From Rugosimonospora acidiphila (lineage in GTDB: Bacteria; Actinomycetota; Actinomycetes; Mycobacteriales; Micromonosporaceae): DNA of 64,000 nucleotides. Each line of letters opens with the position of its first letter. Position 1 is the stretch's first letter. The translations under genes and the position numbers were made by a program. The notes under the pieces were generated by a model. It searched no databases. It worked only from the letters and a program-made list of their open reading frames with translations, and was not told where the DNA came from. Positions 42,901-50,371 of the stretch are shown piece after piece. Location of the stretch: the NCBI RefSeq assembly GCF_039543385.1, contig NZ_BAABJQ010000007.1, forward strand, positions 310,001 through 374,000. The letters run 5' to 3'.

Positions 42901-43356
42901 GCAGCCCAGCTCGTCCTGGAAGTCACCGACGGCGGTCGCGATGGGCGCGGCGACGCTATCGGTGATCCAGTGGGTCGCGGCGTCGTACCGGAAGGTCACG
43001 CTGGCACCGCCGGCCGGGACGGTCAGCGGGATGTTGTCGCCGCCCGCGACGGCGTGCAGGCCATAGTTGACATCCCAGCTCTTGTTGAGGGCGGCCTTGT
43101 ACGAGTAGGAGCCGGCCGGCAGGTCGACGGTGAGTTCCCAGACGCCGTCGACGGCGCGCGGCCCCAGCTGGGCCTGGTCGCAGTCGGGTGCCCAGTCGCC
43201 GGCGCAGCCGAGTTCGCTGTCGAAGTCGCCGGCCACCGCGACCGCGTCGGGCTGGTCACCGGTGGCGGCGGTGGCGGTGCCGGTGAAGCCGAGGGGTACG
43301 AGCAGCAGCAGCGCGCCAACCGCGAGCCAGCCGACGCGCCGTAATCTCGATGACAT
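40000..43356 (-). CDS. Secreted pullulanase-type alpha-1,6-glucosidase (GH13)
   Basis: A 1118-residue enzyme with a Sec signal peptide (about 1-32, LLLLVPLGFTGTATAA). Two X25-like (SusE-type) starch-binding repeats follow, each opening with GDFxxELGCxxDWxPDC. The later catalytic barrel carries VVLDVVYNHTAASG, DGFRFDLMGLDP with the nucleophile Asp, MFLYGEGWDFG with the acid/base Glu, and VDAHDNLSLYD. These are the GH13 motifs of pullulanase, which cuts alpha-1,6 branches of pullulan and starch. Only the usual Bacillus-type N-terminal CBM41 is not seen. ATG 43356 follows GGAAGG. It lies behind the alpha-glucosidase, 43 bases away, and is likely under the same LacI regulator. Confidence 0.92.
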   Translation of the reverse strand: MSSRLRRVGWLAVGALLLLVPLGFTGTATAATGDQPDAVAVAGDFDSELGCAGDWAPDCDQAQLGPRAVDGVWELTVDLPAGSYSYKAALNKSWDVNYGLHAVAGGDNIPLTVPAGGASVTFRYDAATHWITDSVAAPIATAVGDFQDELGCPADWSPDCLRSWLEDPDGDGVYTFTTTALPAGDYQVKATLGMSWDVNYGAGGTAGGANIPFTVATNGASTTFSFDAASHTLTVRAGQAPPNLRTEQAQWLAPDLIAWSLGSDPVAHTYQLAAAPNGGLTAGATGITGGTVIPLRYDPAGMPPALRTKYPYLAGLGVLRIPAHWAAKAADLLRGQVAVAALDGNGNLTGATGVQIPGVLDALYAGKAAHADLGPVFHGGRPALSLWAPTAQAVSLELYASSTSNTPKLVPMRRDSATGVWSVTGDKTWNREFYRYRVTVFAPTELKVVTNSVTDPYSLAVSTDSTRSQLVNLDDADLAPRDWSKARPLPALPASQQEIQELHIGDFSDEDATVPAAQRGTYLAFTDAGSAGMAHLRALAAAGATTVHLLPAFDFAGVPEDRADQAQPPCDLASLPADSDQQQACVAQSQATDGYNWGYNPLHYTVPEGSYATRPDGAARTTQFRQMVQAIHDAGLRVVLDVVYNHTAASGEDPDSVLDQIVPGYYQRLSTNGAVTTDSCCADTAPEHAMMNKLIVDSVTTWAKQYHVDGFRFDLMGLDPKQTMLDVKASLAQLTPQRDDVDGKDMFLYGEGWDFGTVTGDSRFVQATQANMAGTGIATFNDRLRDAVRGGSPFDTDPGVQGFASGLFTNPNGDSMNGGADQQKADLLHEMDLVQLGLTGNLKDYRFRDSTGTLVTGADLDYNGAPAGYTDAPGEAITYVDAHDNLSLYDTLTYKLPAATSMADRGRSQALALATTALSEAPGFVQAGSDLLRSKSMDGNSYDSGSWFNAIHWNCATGNGFGRGLPLASSNSSQWPYAAPLLANPDLVPGCSTITSTADQYQQFLRIKRSSPLFSLRTEQEVQQRVTFPLSGTDGEVPGVITEHLDGHGLNTYRSVTVIYNATPTAQHQTLSALAGAHQLLDPIQRDGTDQTVKRSSYAAATGTFTVPPYTVAVFVQQ

Positions 43357-43399
43357 GTCCGGGCCTTCCTTTCGGGACAGGAACGGGTGCCTGCGATCG

Positions 43400-45169
43400 T
43401 TACCGGGTCGGTTGGTGGGGTGGCTGGACGGGCAGCCACCGGACGGTGGTGTCGGCGGGCAGCCACCAGACGGTGGTGTCGGCGGGCAGGAGTACCTCGG
43501 CCGCGTCGTCCACCGGAAGCTCATCGAGGCGGCCACTGGACAGCAGCGGCAGTCCGGGGCGGCGGATCCGGACGGGTGCGTCGCTCATGTTGACGGTGCA
43601 GCAGAACGCCGGCACACCGGCCACGGACCGTTGGAAGGCGAGGACGCCGGCAGCGGCATCGCACCACTCCAGGTTGTCGGCGGCGCCCAGCGCCGGATGC
43701 TCCCGGCGCAACGCCAGGGCGCGGCGGTAGAGATTCAGGGTGGAGTGCGCGTCGGCCTCCTGCGCGGCGACGCTGAGCGCGGCCCAGCCCTGCGGCTGCG
43801 GCAGCCAACTGGGCCCGCCGGCCGGGCCGAAGCCGTAGGGCGGCCGGTCCCCGCCCCAGGGGAGGGGTACGCGGCAGCCGTCGCGGTACCCGTCCTGCCC
43901 GAGGACGCGGAAGAAGGCCGGATCCTTGCGGCACTCGGCGGGCAGGTCGATGACCTCCGGCAGCCCGAGTTCCTCGCCCTGGTACAGGTAGGCGGAGCCG
44001 GGCAGGGCGAGCATCAGCAGCGACGCGGCGCGGGCCCGGCGCAGCCCCGCGACGGCGTCGACCGGCTGGGCTCGGCGTCCGGCGGCCTCGCCGCCGCCCG
44101 CCTGCAGGAGCCGGGTGGCGTGCCGCACGACGTCGTGATTGGACAGCACCCACGTCGCCGGCGCTCCGACGGTGCGCATGGTCTGCAGGGACTCGTCAAT
44201 CACTCGCCGCTGCGCGGCGGGTTCCCAGCCGACCGTGAGGTAGGCGAAGTTGAACGCCTGATGCAACTCGTTGAGGCGGACGTAGTTGCTGAGCCGGCGT
44301 AGCGTCGGCACCCACGCCTCGGCGACACCGATCCGGTCGCCGGGGTACTCGTCGAGGATGTGTCGCCACTGCCGGTAGATGTCGTGGACATCGTTCTGGT
44401 CGAAGTACGGCGTGGCGCCGACGTCGGACGGGGGCAGTTGGGCGGCATCCGCGAGGTTGGGCAGCCCGGGCGCCTTGACCAGGCCGTGCGCGACGTCGAC
44501 CCGGAACCCGTCGACGCCGCGATCCAGCCAGAACCGCAGGATGGTGCGGAACTCGTCGATCACGGCCGGGTTGTCCCAGTTGAAGTCGGGCTGCTCGGGC
44601 GCGAAGAGATGCAGGTACCACTCTCCCGGCGTGCCGTCGGGGTTGTCGACGCGGGTCCAGGCGGGACCGCCGAACAGCGACTGCCAATCGTTGGGCGGCG
44701 ATTCCCCGTGTTCGCCCTGCCCGGGGCGGAAGTGGTAACGGTCGCGCCACGGTGATCCGGGGCCGCCGGCGATCGCCCGCGCGAACCAGTCATGCTGGTC
44801 GGAGGAGTGGTTGGGGACAAGGTCGACGATGACCCGCATCCCGAATCGGTGCGCGTCGCGGATGACCGCCTCGGCGTCCGCCAGGGTTCCGAACACGGGG
44901 TCGACCGCGCGGTAGTCGGCCACGTCGTAACCGGCGTCGGCCTGCGGCGAGACGTAGAAGGGAGACAGCCAGATCGCGTCCACGCCGAGGGCGTGCAGGT
45001 AGGGCAGGCGGCTGAGCACACCCGGCAGGTCGCCGATGCCGTCGCCGTTGGCGTCGGCGAAGCTGCGCGGATAGATCTGGTAGATCACCGCCTCCCGCCA
45101 CCAGGGCGTCGGCGCGGCCGGATCTGACTTGACGGTGCGAACGCGTTCATCGGTCAGCTGATCAGTCAT
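43400..45169 (-). CDS. Cytoplasmic GH13 alpha-glucosidase / oligo-1,6-glucosidase
   Basis: A 589-residue retaining glycosidase without a signal peptide. The catalytic Asp225 lies in GFRVDVAHG, acid/base Glu284 in GVAEAWVP and the transition-state Asp346 in LSNHDVVRH; DLVPNHSS at 117-124 is motif I. The N-terminus (YQIYPRSFADANGDGIGDL) is typical of maltose/isomaltose hydrolases. It would break down maltodextrins released by the secreted pullulanase after uptake; the transporter is not in this window. ATG 45169 was chosen as the homology begins there. Confidence 0.9.
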   Translation of the reverse strand: MTDQLTDERVRTVKSDPAAPTPWWREAVIYQIYPRSFADANGDGIGDLPGVLSRLPYLHALGVDAIWLSPFYVSPQADAGYDVADYRAVDPVFGTLADAEAVIRDAHRFGMRVIVDLVPNHSSDQHDWFARAIAGGPGSPWRDRYHFRPGQGEHGESPPNDWQSLFGGPAWTRVDNPDGTPGEWYLHLFAPEQPDFNWDNPAVIDEFRTILRFWLDRGVDGFRVDVAHGLVKAPGLPNLADAAQLPPSDVGATPYFDQNDVHDIYRQWRHILDEYPGDRIGVAEAWVPTLRRLSNYVRLNELHQAFNFAYLTVGWEPAAQRRVIDESLQTMRTVGAPATWVLSNHDVVRHATRLLQAGGGEAAGRRAQPVDAVAGLRRARAASLLMLALPGSAYLYQGEELGLPEVIDLPAECRKDPAFFRVLGQDGYRDGCRVPLPWGGDRPPYGFGPAGGPSWLPQPQGWAALSVAAQEADAHSTLNLYRRALALRREHPALGAADNLEWCDAAAGVLAFQRSVAGVPAFCCTVNMSDAPVRIRRPGLPLLSSGRLDELPVDDAAEVLLPADTTVWWLPADTTVRWLPVQPPHQPTR

Positions 45170-45290
45170 GGAACCCTTCACACAGGCGGGGCGGCGGTCG
45201 GGGTCGGTTGCCGACCCTGACGCGGCGGTCACGCTTCCCACTCGGCCGTGAGCAGTCCGACGCGGGTCGCGCCTCGAACGTCGGTGCCTC

Positions 45291-45340
45291 GATGCGGTGG
45301 TGCCTGGATGCGGTGGTGCCTGGATGCGGTCGTGCTCGAA
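45291..45340. repeat. 16-bp tandem repeat upstream of the alpha-glucosidase gene
   Basis: About three units of GATGCGGTGGTGCCTG (last one partial, with one change) in the 270-base gap between the alpha-glucosidase and lacI-type genes. Role unknown. Confidence 0.6.
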
Positions 45341-45381
45341 CAGTGGCGGGCGATATTGATCAACGCCGACCATATCAGGTT

Positions 45382-45397
45382 ACTAACACGAGTTAGT
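45382..45397. promoter_or_regulatory. Candidate LacI-family operator
   Basis: ACTAAC-ACGA-GTTAGT is an inverted repeat with 6-bp arms, inside a longer near-palindrome (GTTACTAAC...GTTAGTTAAC). It lies between the regulator gene and the alpha-glucosidase start, 213 bases before the latter, in an AT-rich stretch where a promoter would be expected. Confidence 0.6.
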
Positions 45398-45443
45398 TAA
45401 CGTTCCGATAACCGCGCTCCGGCGTCACGGAGTCGCTGTCGGG

Positions 45444-46511
45444 TCAGTGGCCCGGCGCGGGACCGCTCGAATCGCGCACGATCAGTGAGGTACTGAGCAG
45501 CTGATGCGGGTGCTGGTCCTCGCCCCGGATCGCCGAGATCAGGAAGTCGGCCGCCGTGCGGCCCTTCGTCGCGATCGCCTGCCGCACCGTTGTCAGCCGC
45601 GGCCGCAGCCACGCCGACTCGGTCAGGTCGTCGAAGCCGGTCACCGACACCTGTCCCGGCACGTCCACGCCCAACTCGTGCAGCGCGTCCATGGCTCCGA
45701 ACGCCAGGATGTCCGACAGCGCGACGATCGCCGTCAGCGCGGTGTCCGCCAGCAGCGCCCTGGTCGCCCGGTACCCGTCCGTCCGGGTCGCCGGCACCTC
45801 GGCCAGCGCCACGTCGGCCATTGTCATCCCGGCCTGGGCCAGCGCGTCCACGATTCCCGCCAGCCGCCGCCCCAGCGGCCCCCGGTAGCCGCGGACCGCC
45901 TTCTCCGGCCCCGGGTCGATCGACAACACCGCCAACCGGCGATGCCCCAGCTCCAGCAGGTGCCGCACCACCTCCCGCGCCCCACCCCGGTCGTCGACAC
46001 CGATGCTCGGCACGTTCTCCTGCGGATCGCTGTCCACCAGCACGAAGGGGACCCTGCGACGCTCCAACTCGGAGACCTCGCCCTGGTCGATCTCCAGGCC
46101 GCACACGATGAATCCGTCGACCGCCGCGTACGGTATCGCCTTCAGCATCGACTCCCGCAGCGGCGGCGTCAGCAACAGCGTGAACCCCTCCTGGTCGCAC
46201 ACCTGCCCAGCGCCCATCAGAAACCGCGCGTAGTAAGGGTTCTCCATGATCTTCGCCAGGCTCTGCGGGAGCAGGACACCGAGAGACTGGGTCTGTCCGG
46301 CCTGCAACATTCGCGCGAGGGTGTTCGGCACGTAGCCAATCTCGTGCGCCGCGGCCAGGATGCGGTCCCGCGTCGCGGTGGAGATCCGGTGCGGGCTGTT
46401 GAACGCGAACGACACCGCCGACCGGGACACCCCCGCCGCGGCGGCCACGTCGCTGGAGGTCGGCTTGACCTTCGCCGCGCCAGCCTCTCGCCTACCAGAC
46501 CTCGCCGGCAT
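45444..46511 (-). CDS. LacI-family transcriptional regulator of alpha-glucan use
   Basis: A 355-residue repressor. The helix-turn-helix is SDVAAAAGVSRSAVSFAFN (about 19-37), followed by the hinge RISTATRDRILAAAHEIGYVPN and a periplasmic-binding-type effector domain (from about 75, SLGVLLPQ; VGxDD in SIGVDDRGG; ISVTGFDD-like VSVTGFDDLTES). It sits directly upstream of the alpha-glucosidase and pullulanase on the same strand, and the candidate operator lies between. The likely effector is maltose or another oligosaccharide. Confidence 0.88.
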   Translation of the reverse strand: MPARSGRREAGAAKVKPTSSDVAAAAGVSRSAVSFAFNSPHRISTATRDRILAAAHEIGYVPNTLARMLQAGQTQSLGVLLPQSLAKIMENPYYARFLMGAGQVCDQEGFTLLLTPPLRESMLKAIPYAAVDGFIVCGLEIDQGEVSELERRRVPFVLVDSDPQENVPSIGVDDRGGAREVVRHLLELGHRRLAVLSIDPGPEKAVRGYRGPLGRRLAGIVDALAQAGMTMADVALAEVPATRTDGYRATRALLADTALTAIVALSDILAFGAMDALHELGVDVPGQVSVTGFDDLTESAWLRPRLTTVRQAIATKGRTAADFLISAIRGEDQHPHQLLSTSLIVRDSSGPAPGH

Positions 46512-46574
46512 CTGCTTGAAATCCCGCCTCCAGCGAACAATCTGACCATGGTAACGCCCGGGACCGTGGCACGA

Positions 46575-46600
46575 GTCCCGGTCGGGAGCCCGACCGGGAC
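46575..46600 (-). terminator. Hairpin terminator of the second beta-propeller gene
   Basis: Perfect 11-bp arms (46575-46585, 46590-46600) around a 4-base loop, 19 bases past the stop on the minus strand. Confidence 0.65.
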
Positions 46601-46618
46601 CGCGCGCGTCGCAACGTC

Positions 46619-47764
46619 TCAGGAGGCGGCGATGCCCTCCATGCCGTTGCCGTTGGCGAACTGAGGCAGCCCGGTCGCGGTGGTGACCAGCTTCAGCGAC
46701 CCGTCGCCGTTGACCTTGTAGCCCTGGACATTGCCGGCGGCGGCGTTCTGGACGTAGAGGAAGCCGCCGCTGGTGGTCATGTCGATGGAGCCGCCGTGCG
46801 TGTTCGCGGCGACGGGGTTGGCCAGCACCAGGTCGCCGTTCGTGCCGATGGTGTAGGAGCTGATGGTGGAGCTTCCGGCGTTGGCGACGAAGATGAAGCT
46901 GCCGACCCGCTGGATCCAGCAGGTGGCCTGCTGGCCGTTGGGAACCGACGGACCGATCTGGGTGAGCGTGCCGTCGCCGGACAGCTGGAAGCGGGTGACC
47001 GCGTTGGCGGTGGTCTCGGCGACCAGTAGCTTGCCGCGCTTGTCGAAGGTGAAGCCGAACGGCCCGCCCTCGTCGGTGTTGGCGACCGGGCGGTTGCCCA
47101 ACTGGCCGTCGGGGCCGATGGCGAAGGAGCCGATGAGGTTGACGGTCTTCGTGCTGACCAGCAGGAAGTGGCCGCCGGGGCTGATGCCGACCTGAGCCGG
47201 GGCGGTGCCGAAGGCCGGCGGGTTGGCGTTTCGCAGGCCGAGCGACCGGTTGGCCCCGTTGATCAGGGACAGCTGACCGTCGTGGAGCTGATACCCCTGC
47301 ACCGCGCCGGCGCCGCCGGCGTTGAGGACGTAGACCAGATCGTCGCGCACCGTGATGCTCACCGGCAGCAGGCCGCCGGACCAGACCACCTGCAGTCGCG
47401 TGAGCCGGTCGCCGTCGACCCGGAACAGGGTGACGGTGTTGCTGCCGGCGTTGACCGCGAACAGGTAGTCGTCGTGGAAGATCAGCGAGCCCTGGGAGGC
47501 GAGCGCGTCGACGGGCGGGCCAACGGTGGCCCCGCCGAGCCCGCCGGTCTGGTACTCGCCGGCGAGCTTCAGGCCGCCGTTCTTTTTCCGGTCGAAGACG
47601 AGCACGGTGTTGCCCAGCGACTTGTTGGTCTGCACGAACACGGCGTGTTTACCGTCGTGGTGGTCCGTCGCGGTGGGCGCGTCGGCGGAGGCGGTGCTGG
47701 ACGCGATCAAGCCACCGGTGAGACCCGCGACCAGGAGTGCGCTGACGATCCTCGATGAGCGCAT
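46619..47764 (-). CDS. Secreted lactonase-like beta-propeller protein, paralogue of 8599-9729
   Basis: A 381-residue exported protein with a signal peptide (about 1-29, ending TASA). The blades carry FVQTNKSLGNTVLVFDR, YQTGGLGG, LASQGSLIF, FAVNAGSNTVTLFR and VYVLNAGGAGAVQGY, in the same order as the first propeller. It belongs to the 6-phosphogluconolactonase-like (lactonase_B) family, whose exported members have uncertain activity. It diverges from an AT-rich upstream region with a near-palindrome (47794-47810). Unlike its paralogue it has no sigma factor nearby. Confidence 0.8.
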   Translation of the reverse strand: MRSSRIVSALLVAGLTGGLIASSTASADAPTATDHHDGKHAVFVQTNKSLGNTVLVFDRKKNGGLKLAGEYQTGGLGGATVGPPVDALASQGSLIFHDDYLFAVNAGSNTVTLFRVDGDRLTRLQVVWSGGLLPVSITVRDDLVYVLNAGGAGAVQGYQLHDGQLSLINGANRSLGLRNANPPAFGTAPAQVGISPGGHFLLVSTKTVNLIGSFAIGPDGQLGNRPVANTDEGGPFGFTFDKRGKLLVAETTANAVTRFQLSGDGTLTQIGPSVPNGQQATCWIQRVGSFIFVANAGSSTISSYTIGTNGDLVLANPVAANTHGGSIDMTTSGGFLYVQNAAAGNVQGYKVNGDGSLKLVTTATGLPQFANGNGMEGIAAS

Positions 47765-48379
47765 GAAGTACCCTTCTGTCCGACTAAGTCCAAAGCGAGA
47801 ATATTTCGCTTAATGTGAGGGTAAGCGGCTTAGGACGGTGGTCGGGATGTTTGCCGTCAACTGGCGGATACCGTCCGGATAGCTACTGATGCGATGACTG
47901 GGCGTGCCCGGGCGCGCCTCGACGCTCAGCGCCCAGGATCACCGGAATCGGCGCCAGGGCGAATGCCCGACGCGTATGTCACCGTTCGCCGCGTCTGCCG
48001 TTGCGTTCTGGCTCGGCTTCCGACGACTCAGCCGGGTTTGGCGATGGCGGACAGCCGCGGCGACCTGGTCGCCGGCGCCATGGTCCGGAGTGATCCGAAC
48101 GCCTCCCTCTTCGCTAGGATTTCCGACCCGCTGACCCTTGTCGACAATGGCGAAGAGGTCCTCTCCGACGGGTAGGCGCGGGCGGGACGCGAACTACCAT
48201 CAGGTCTTGCCGGGGCGACCCCAATCACGCGCGGCGGGGAACGCGGGCCATCGCCGAATTGGCCACGCCCCGGGCCAGGCGAAGATTATCGTCGGCCTCG
48301 CCTGCGGGCAGAACCGTCCCGCTCAAGGCTTCGCCGGCCGCGACGGACGGCACCGATTCGCGGTGGTGAGGAGAGCATT
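47765..48379. other. 615-base gap; promoter region and no convincing gene
   Basis: Near its left end the region is AT-rich with AGCGAGAATATTTCGCT (47794-47810, a near-perfect palindrome), a good candidate operator for the propeller gene. The remainder has frames with mixed codon use on both strands and no recognisable products. The ribosome binding site of the next gene lies at 48367-48374. Confidence 0.5.
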
Positions 48380-49513
48380 GTGGCCAACGAACACCTGTCG
48401 CGGCTCGAGGCGGTCATCGCCGATGTCGTCGCCCCGACGGCGGCCATGCTGGACCGCGAAGGCACGTTCCCGCGCAAGGCCGTCGACGCGCTCGGCGCGG
48501 CCGGCATTCTGGGCCTCACCAGTCAGGAACGGCCGGGCGGTGCCGGTGCTGGCATGCGCGACGCCGTCGCGGTGATCGAACGGCTGAGCCAGGCGTGTGG
48601 GTCCACGGCCATGGTGGTGCTCATGCACTACGCGGCGGTGCCGATCATCGTGGCGCACGGTCCCCAGGAGGTGCGCGCCGCGATCGCCGATGGCCGGCAC
48701 CTGACCACTCTCGCCTTTTCGGAGGCCGGCTCGCGCAGCCACTTCTGGGCCCCGATGAGCACCGCTGCCCCCGGCGGGGCTGAGGGTGTGCGCCTGGACG
48801 CCCACAAGAGTTGGGTCACCTCGGCCGGTGAGGCGGACAGCTACGTGTGGTCGAGCCGACCGCTGCGCGCCGACGCGGGCAGCACGTTGTGGCTCGTGCG
48901 CTCGGATGCCCCGGGACTCGCGGTGGCGGGTGCCTTCGACGGGCTCGGGCTGCGCGGGAACGCGTCCCGACCCGTTCGCGCCGAGCACGTCGAGGTGCCG
49001 GTCTCGGCCATGCTCGGTCCGGACGGTTCGGGTCTGGATCTCTCGATGCAGCTGGTCCTGCCCTGGTTCCTGGTGCTCAGCGCGGCGTTCAGCCTGGGCC
49101 TGATGCGCGGCACGGTTCGTGAGGCGGTCGCGCACCTGACCGGTACCCGGTTGGAGCACCTGAACCAGACGTTGGCCGAGCAGCCGCTGGTGCGGTATGA
49201 CATCGGGCGCATGCAGATGCAGATGGACCAGACGGCGGCACTGATCGAGCACACGCTCTCGGGTCTGGAGAACGGCGCCGACAATGCGCTCCTGCGGGTT
49301 CTGGAGGTGAAGGCCGCGGCGGCGGAGTCGGCCATCGCGGTCACCGACCTGGCCATGAAGGCGTGTGGTGGAGCCGCGTTCCGGCGTGAGCTCGGGATCG
49401 AACGACGCTTCCGTGACGCCCGTGCCGCGCGGGTGATGGCGCCCACCACGGATCGGCTGGTGGACTTCGTCGGCCGGGCCGTGTGCGGGATGCCGCTGCT
49501 GGACGCGGTATGA
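48380..49513 (+). CDS. Acyl-CoA dehydrogenase-family flavoprotein
   Basis: A 377-residue protein. The N-terminal helical domain, middle beta domain (SEAGSRSHFWAP, KSWVTSAGEADSYVWSSR) and C-terminal helices (AAAESAIAVTDLAMKACGGAAF) follow the acyl-CoA dehydrogenase fold. The substrate-binding catalytic Glu is not obvious. Monooxygenase relatives (DszC/SfnB type) use the same fold with reduced flavin, and the operon partners favour a non-fatty-acid role. GTG 48380 has GAGGAGAG upstream. Confidence 0.8.
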   Translation: MANEHLSRLEAVIADVVAPTAAMLDREGTFPRKAVDALGAAGILGLTSQERPGGAGAGMRDAVAVIERLSQACGSTAMVVLMHYAAVPIIVAHGPQEVRAAIADGRHLTTLAFSEAGSRSHFWAPMSTAAPGGAEGVRLDAHKSWVTSAGEADSYVWSSRPLRADAGSTLWLVRSDAPGLAVAGAFDGLGLRGNASRPVRAEHVEVPVSAMLGPDGSGLDLSMQLVLPWFLVLSAAFSLGLMRGTVREAVAHLTGTRLEHLNQTLAEQPLVRYDIGRMQMQMDQTAALIEHTLSGLENGADNALLRVLEVKAAAAESAIAVTDLAMKACGGAAFRRELGIERRFRDARAARVMAPTTDRLVDFVGRAVCGMPLLDAV

Positions 49514-50358
49514 CAACCGAAAGCCTGCTCCTGGGCGCGGTCGCGTACGACCCGAAGGTGGTGACCATCTGGACCGGGTTCCGCGACTGGCTGCGCGAGC
49601 ACGGTCTGCCCTTCGACTACGTGCTGTACTCGAACTACGAGCGGCAGGTCGAGGACCTGGTCGCCGGTCGGATTCAGGTGGCGTGGAACTCACCGCTGGC
49701 CTGGGTGCGCGCCCGGCGGCTGGCGGCCGCGGCGGGCCGCACCGTGCGGGCTGTCCTGATGCGGGACACCGACCGGGACTTGACCTCGGTGGTCGTGGTG
49801 CGTGCCGATTCCGGGATCGGGCAGGTGTCCGGACTGGACGGTCGAGTGGTCGGTACCGGTGCCGTCGACTCGCCGCAGGGCACCCTGATCCCGCTGGCGC
49901 AGCTGGCCGGGCTCGGCGTGAAGGTGAACGTGCGCCGCTTCGATGTCGGCGTCGGCCTGCACGGTGATCACATCGGCGGCGAGCGGGACGCCGTCCGGGC
50001 GCTGCTCGCGGGCGAGGTGGACGCGGCAGCCATGCTCGACGGGAGCCACCTGACGTTCACCCGGGAGGGCCTGCTGCCGAGCGGGAGCACCCGGGTACTC
50101 GCGCAGACCGAGCCGTACGACCACTGCAACATGTCGGCGGTGGATTTGGCGCCGTCCGCACTGGTCGACCGGTTCGAGGCGTTGCTGCGGGGGATGTCGT
50201 ACGACGACGCCGCGGTGCGGCCCCCGCTCGATCTGGAGGGCCTGACTCGCTGGGTGAGCGGTCGCACCGACGGCTATCGCGCCCTGGAGGCCGCGGTTGA
50301 GCTGTTCGGCTTCTACGGCCCGGCCGGCGAGCCGGCGATGCCGGACTATTCACCGTGA
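49510..50358 (+). CDS. PhnD/SsuA-like substrate-binding-fold protein without signal peptide
   Basis: A 282-residue two-lobed binding-fold protein. It starts GAVAYDPKVVTIWTGF and has SNYERQVEDLVAGRIQVAWNSP, VVRADSG, VVGTGAVDSPQGTLIPLAQL and DAAAMLDGS, matching PhnD or SsuA-type binding proteins. There is no signal or lipobox, and no ABC transporter genes nearby, so it should act in the cytoplasm, as do NMT1/THI5-like enzymes. ATG 49510 overlaps the dehydrogenase stop. Confidence 0.8.
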   Translation: MTTESLLLGAVAYDPKVVTIWTGFRDWLREHGLPFDYVLYSNYERQVEDLVAGRIQVAWNSPLAWVRARRLAAAAGRTVRAVLMRDTDRDLTSVVVVRADSGIGQVSGLDGRVVGTGAVDSPQGTLIPLAQLAGLGVKVNVRRFDVGVGLHGDHIGGERDAVRALLAGEVDAAAMLDGSHLTFTREGLLPSGSTRVLAQTEPYDHCNMSAVDLAPSALVDRFEALLRGMSYDDAAVRPPLDLEGLTRWVSGRTDGYRALEAAVELFGFYGPAGEPAMPDYSP

Positions 50359-50371
50359 CGGACCGTCGACG

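Noticed and set aside
47894..48175. 93-aa frame in the gap before the acyl-CoA dehydrogenase
   Set aside because: No clear ribosome binding site, mixed codon use and overlapping frames of equal quality.
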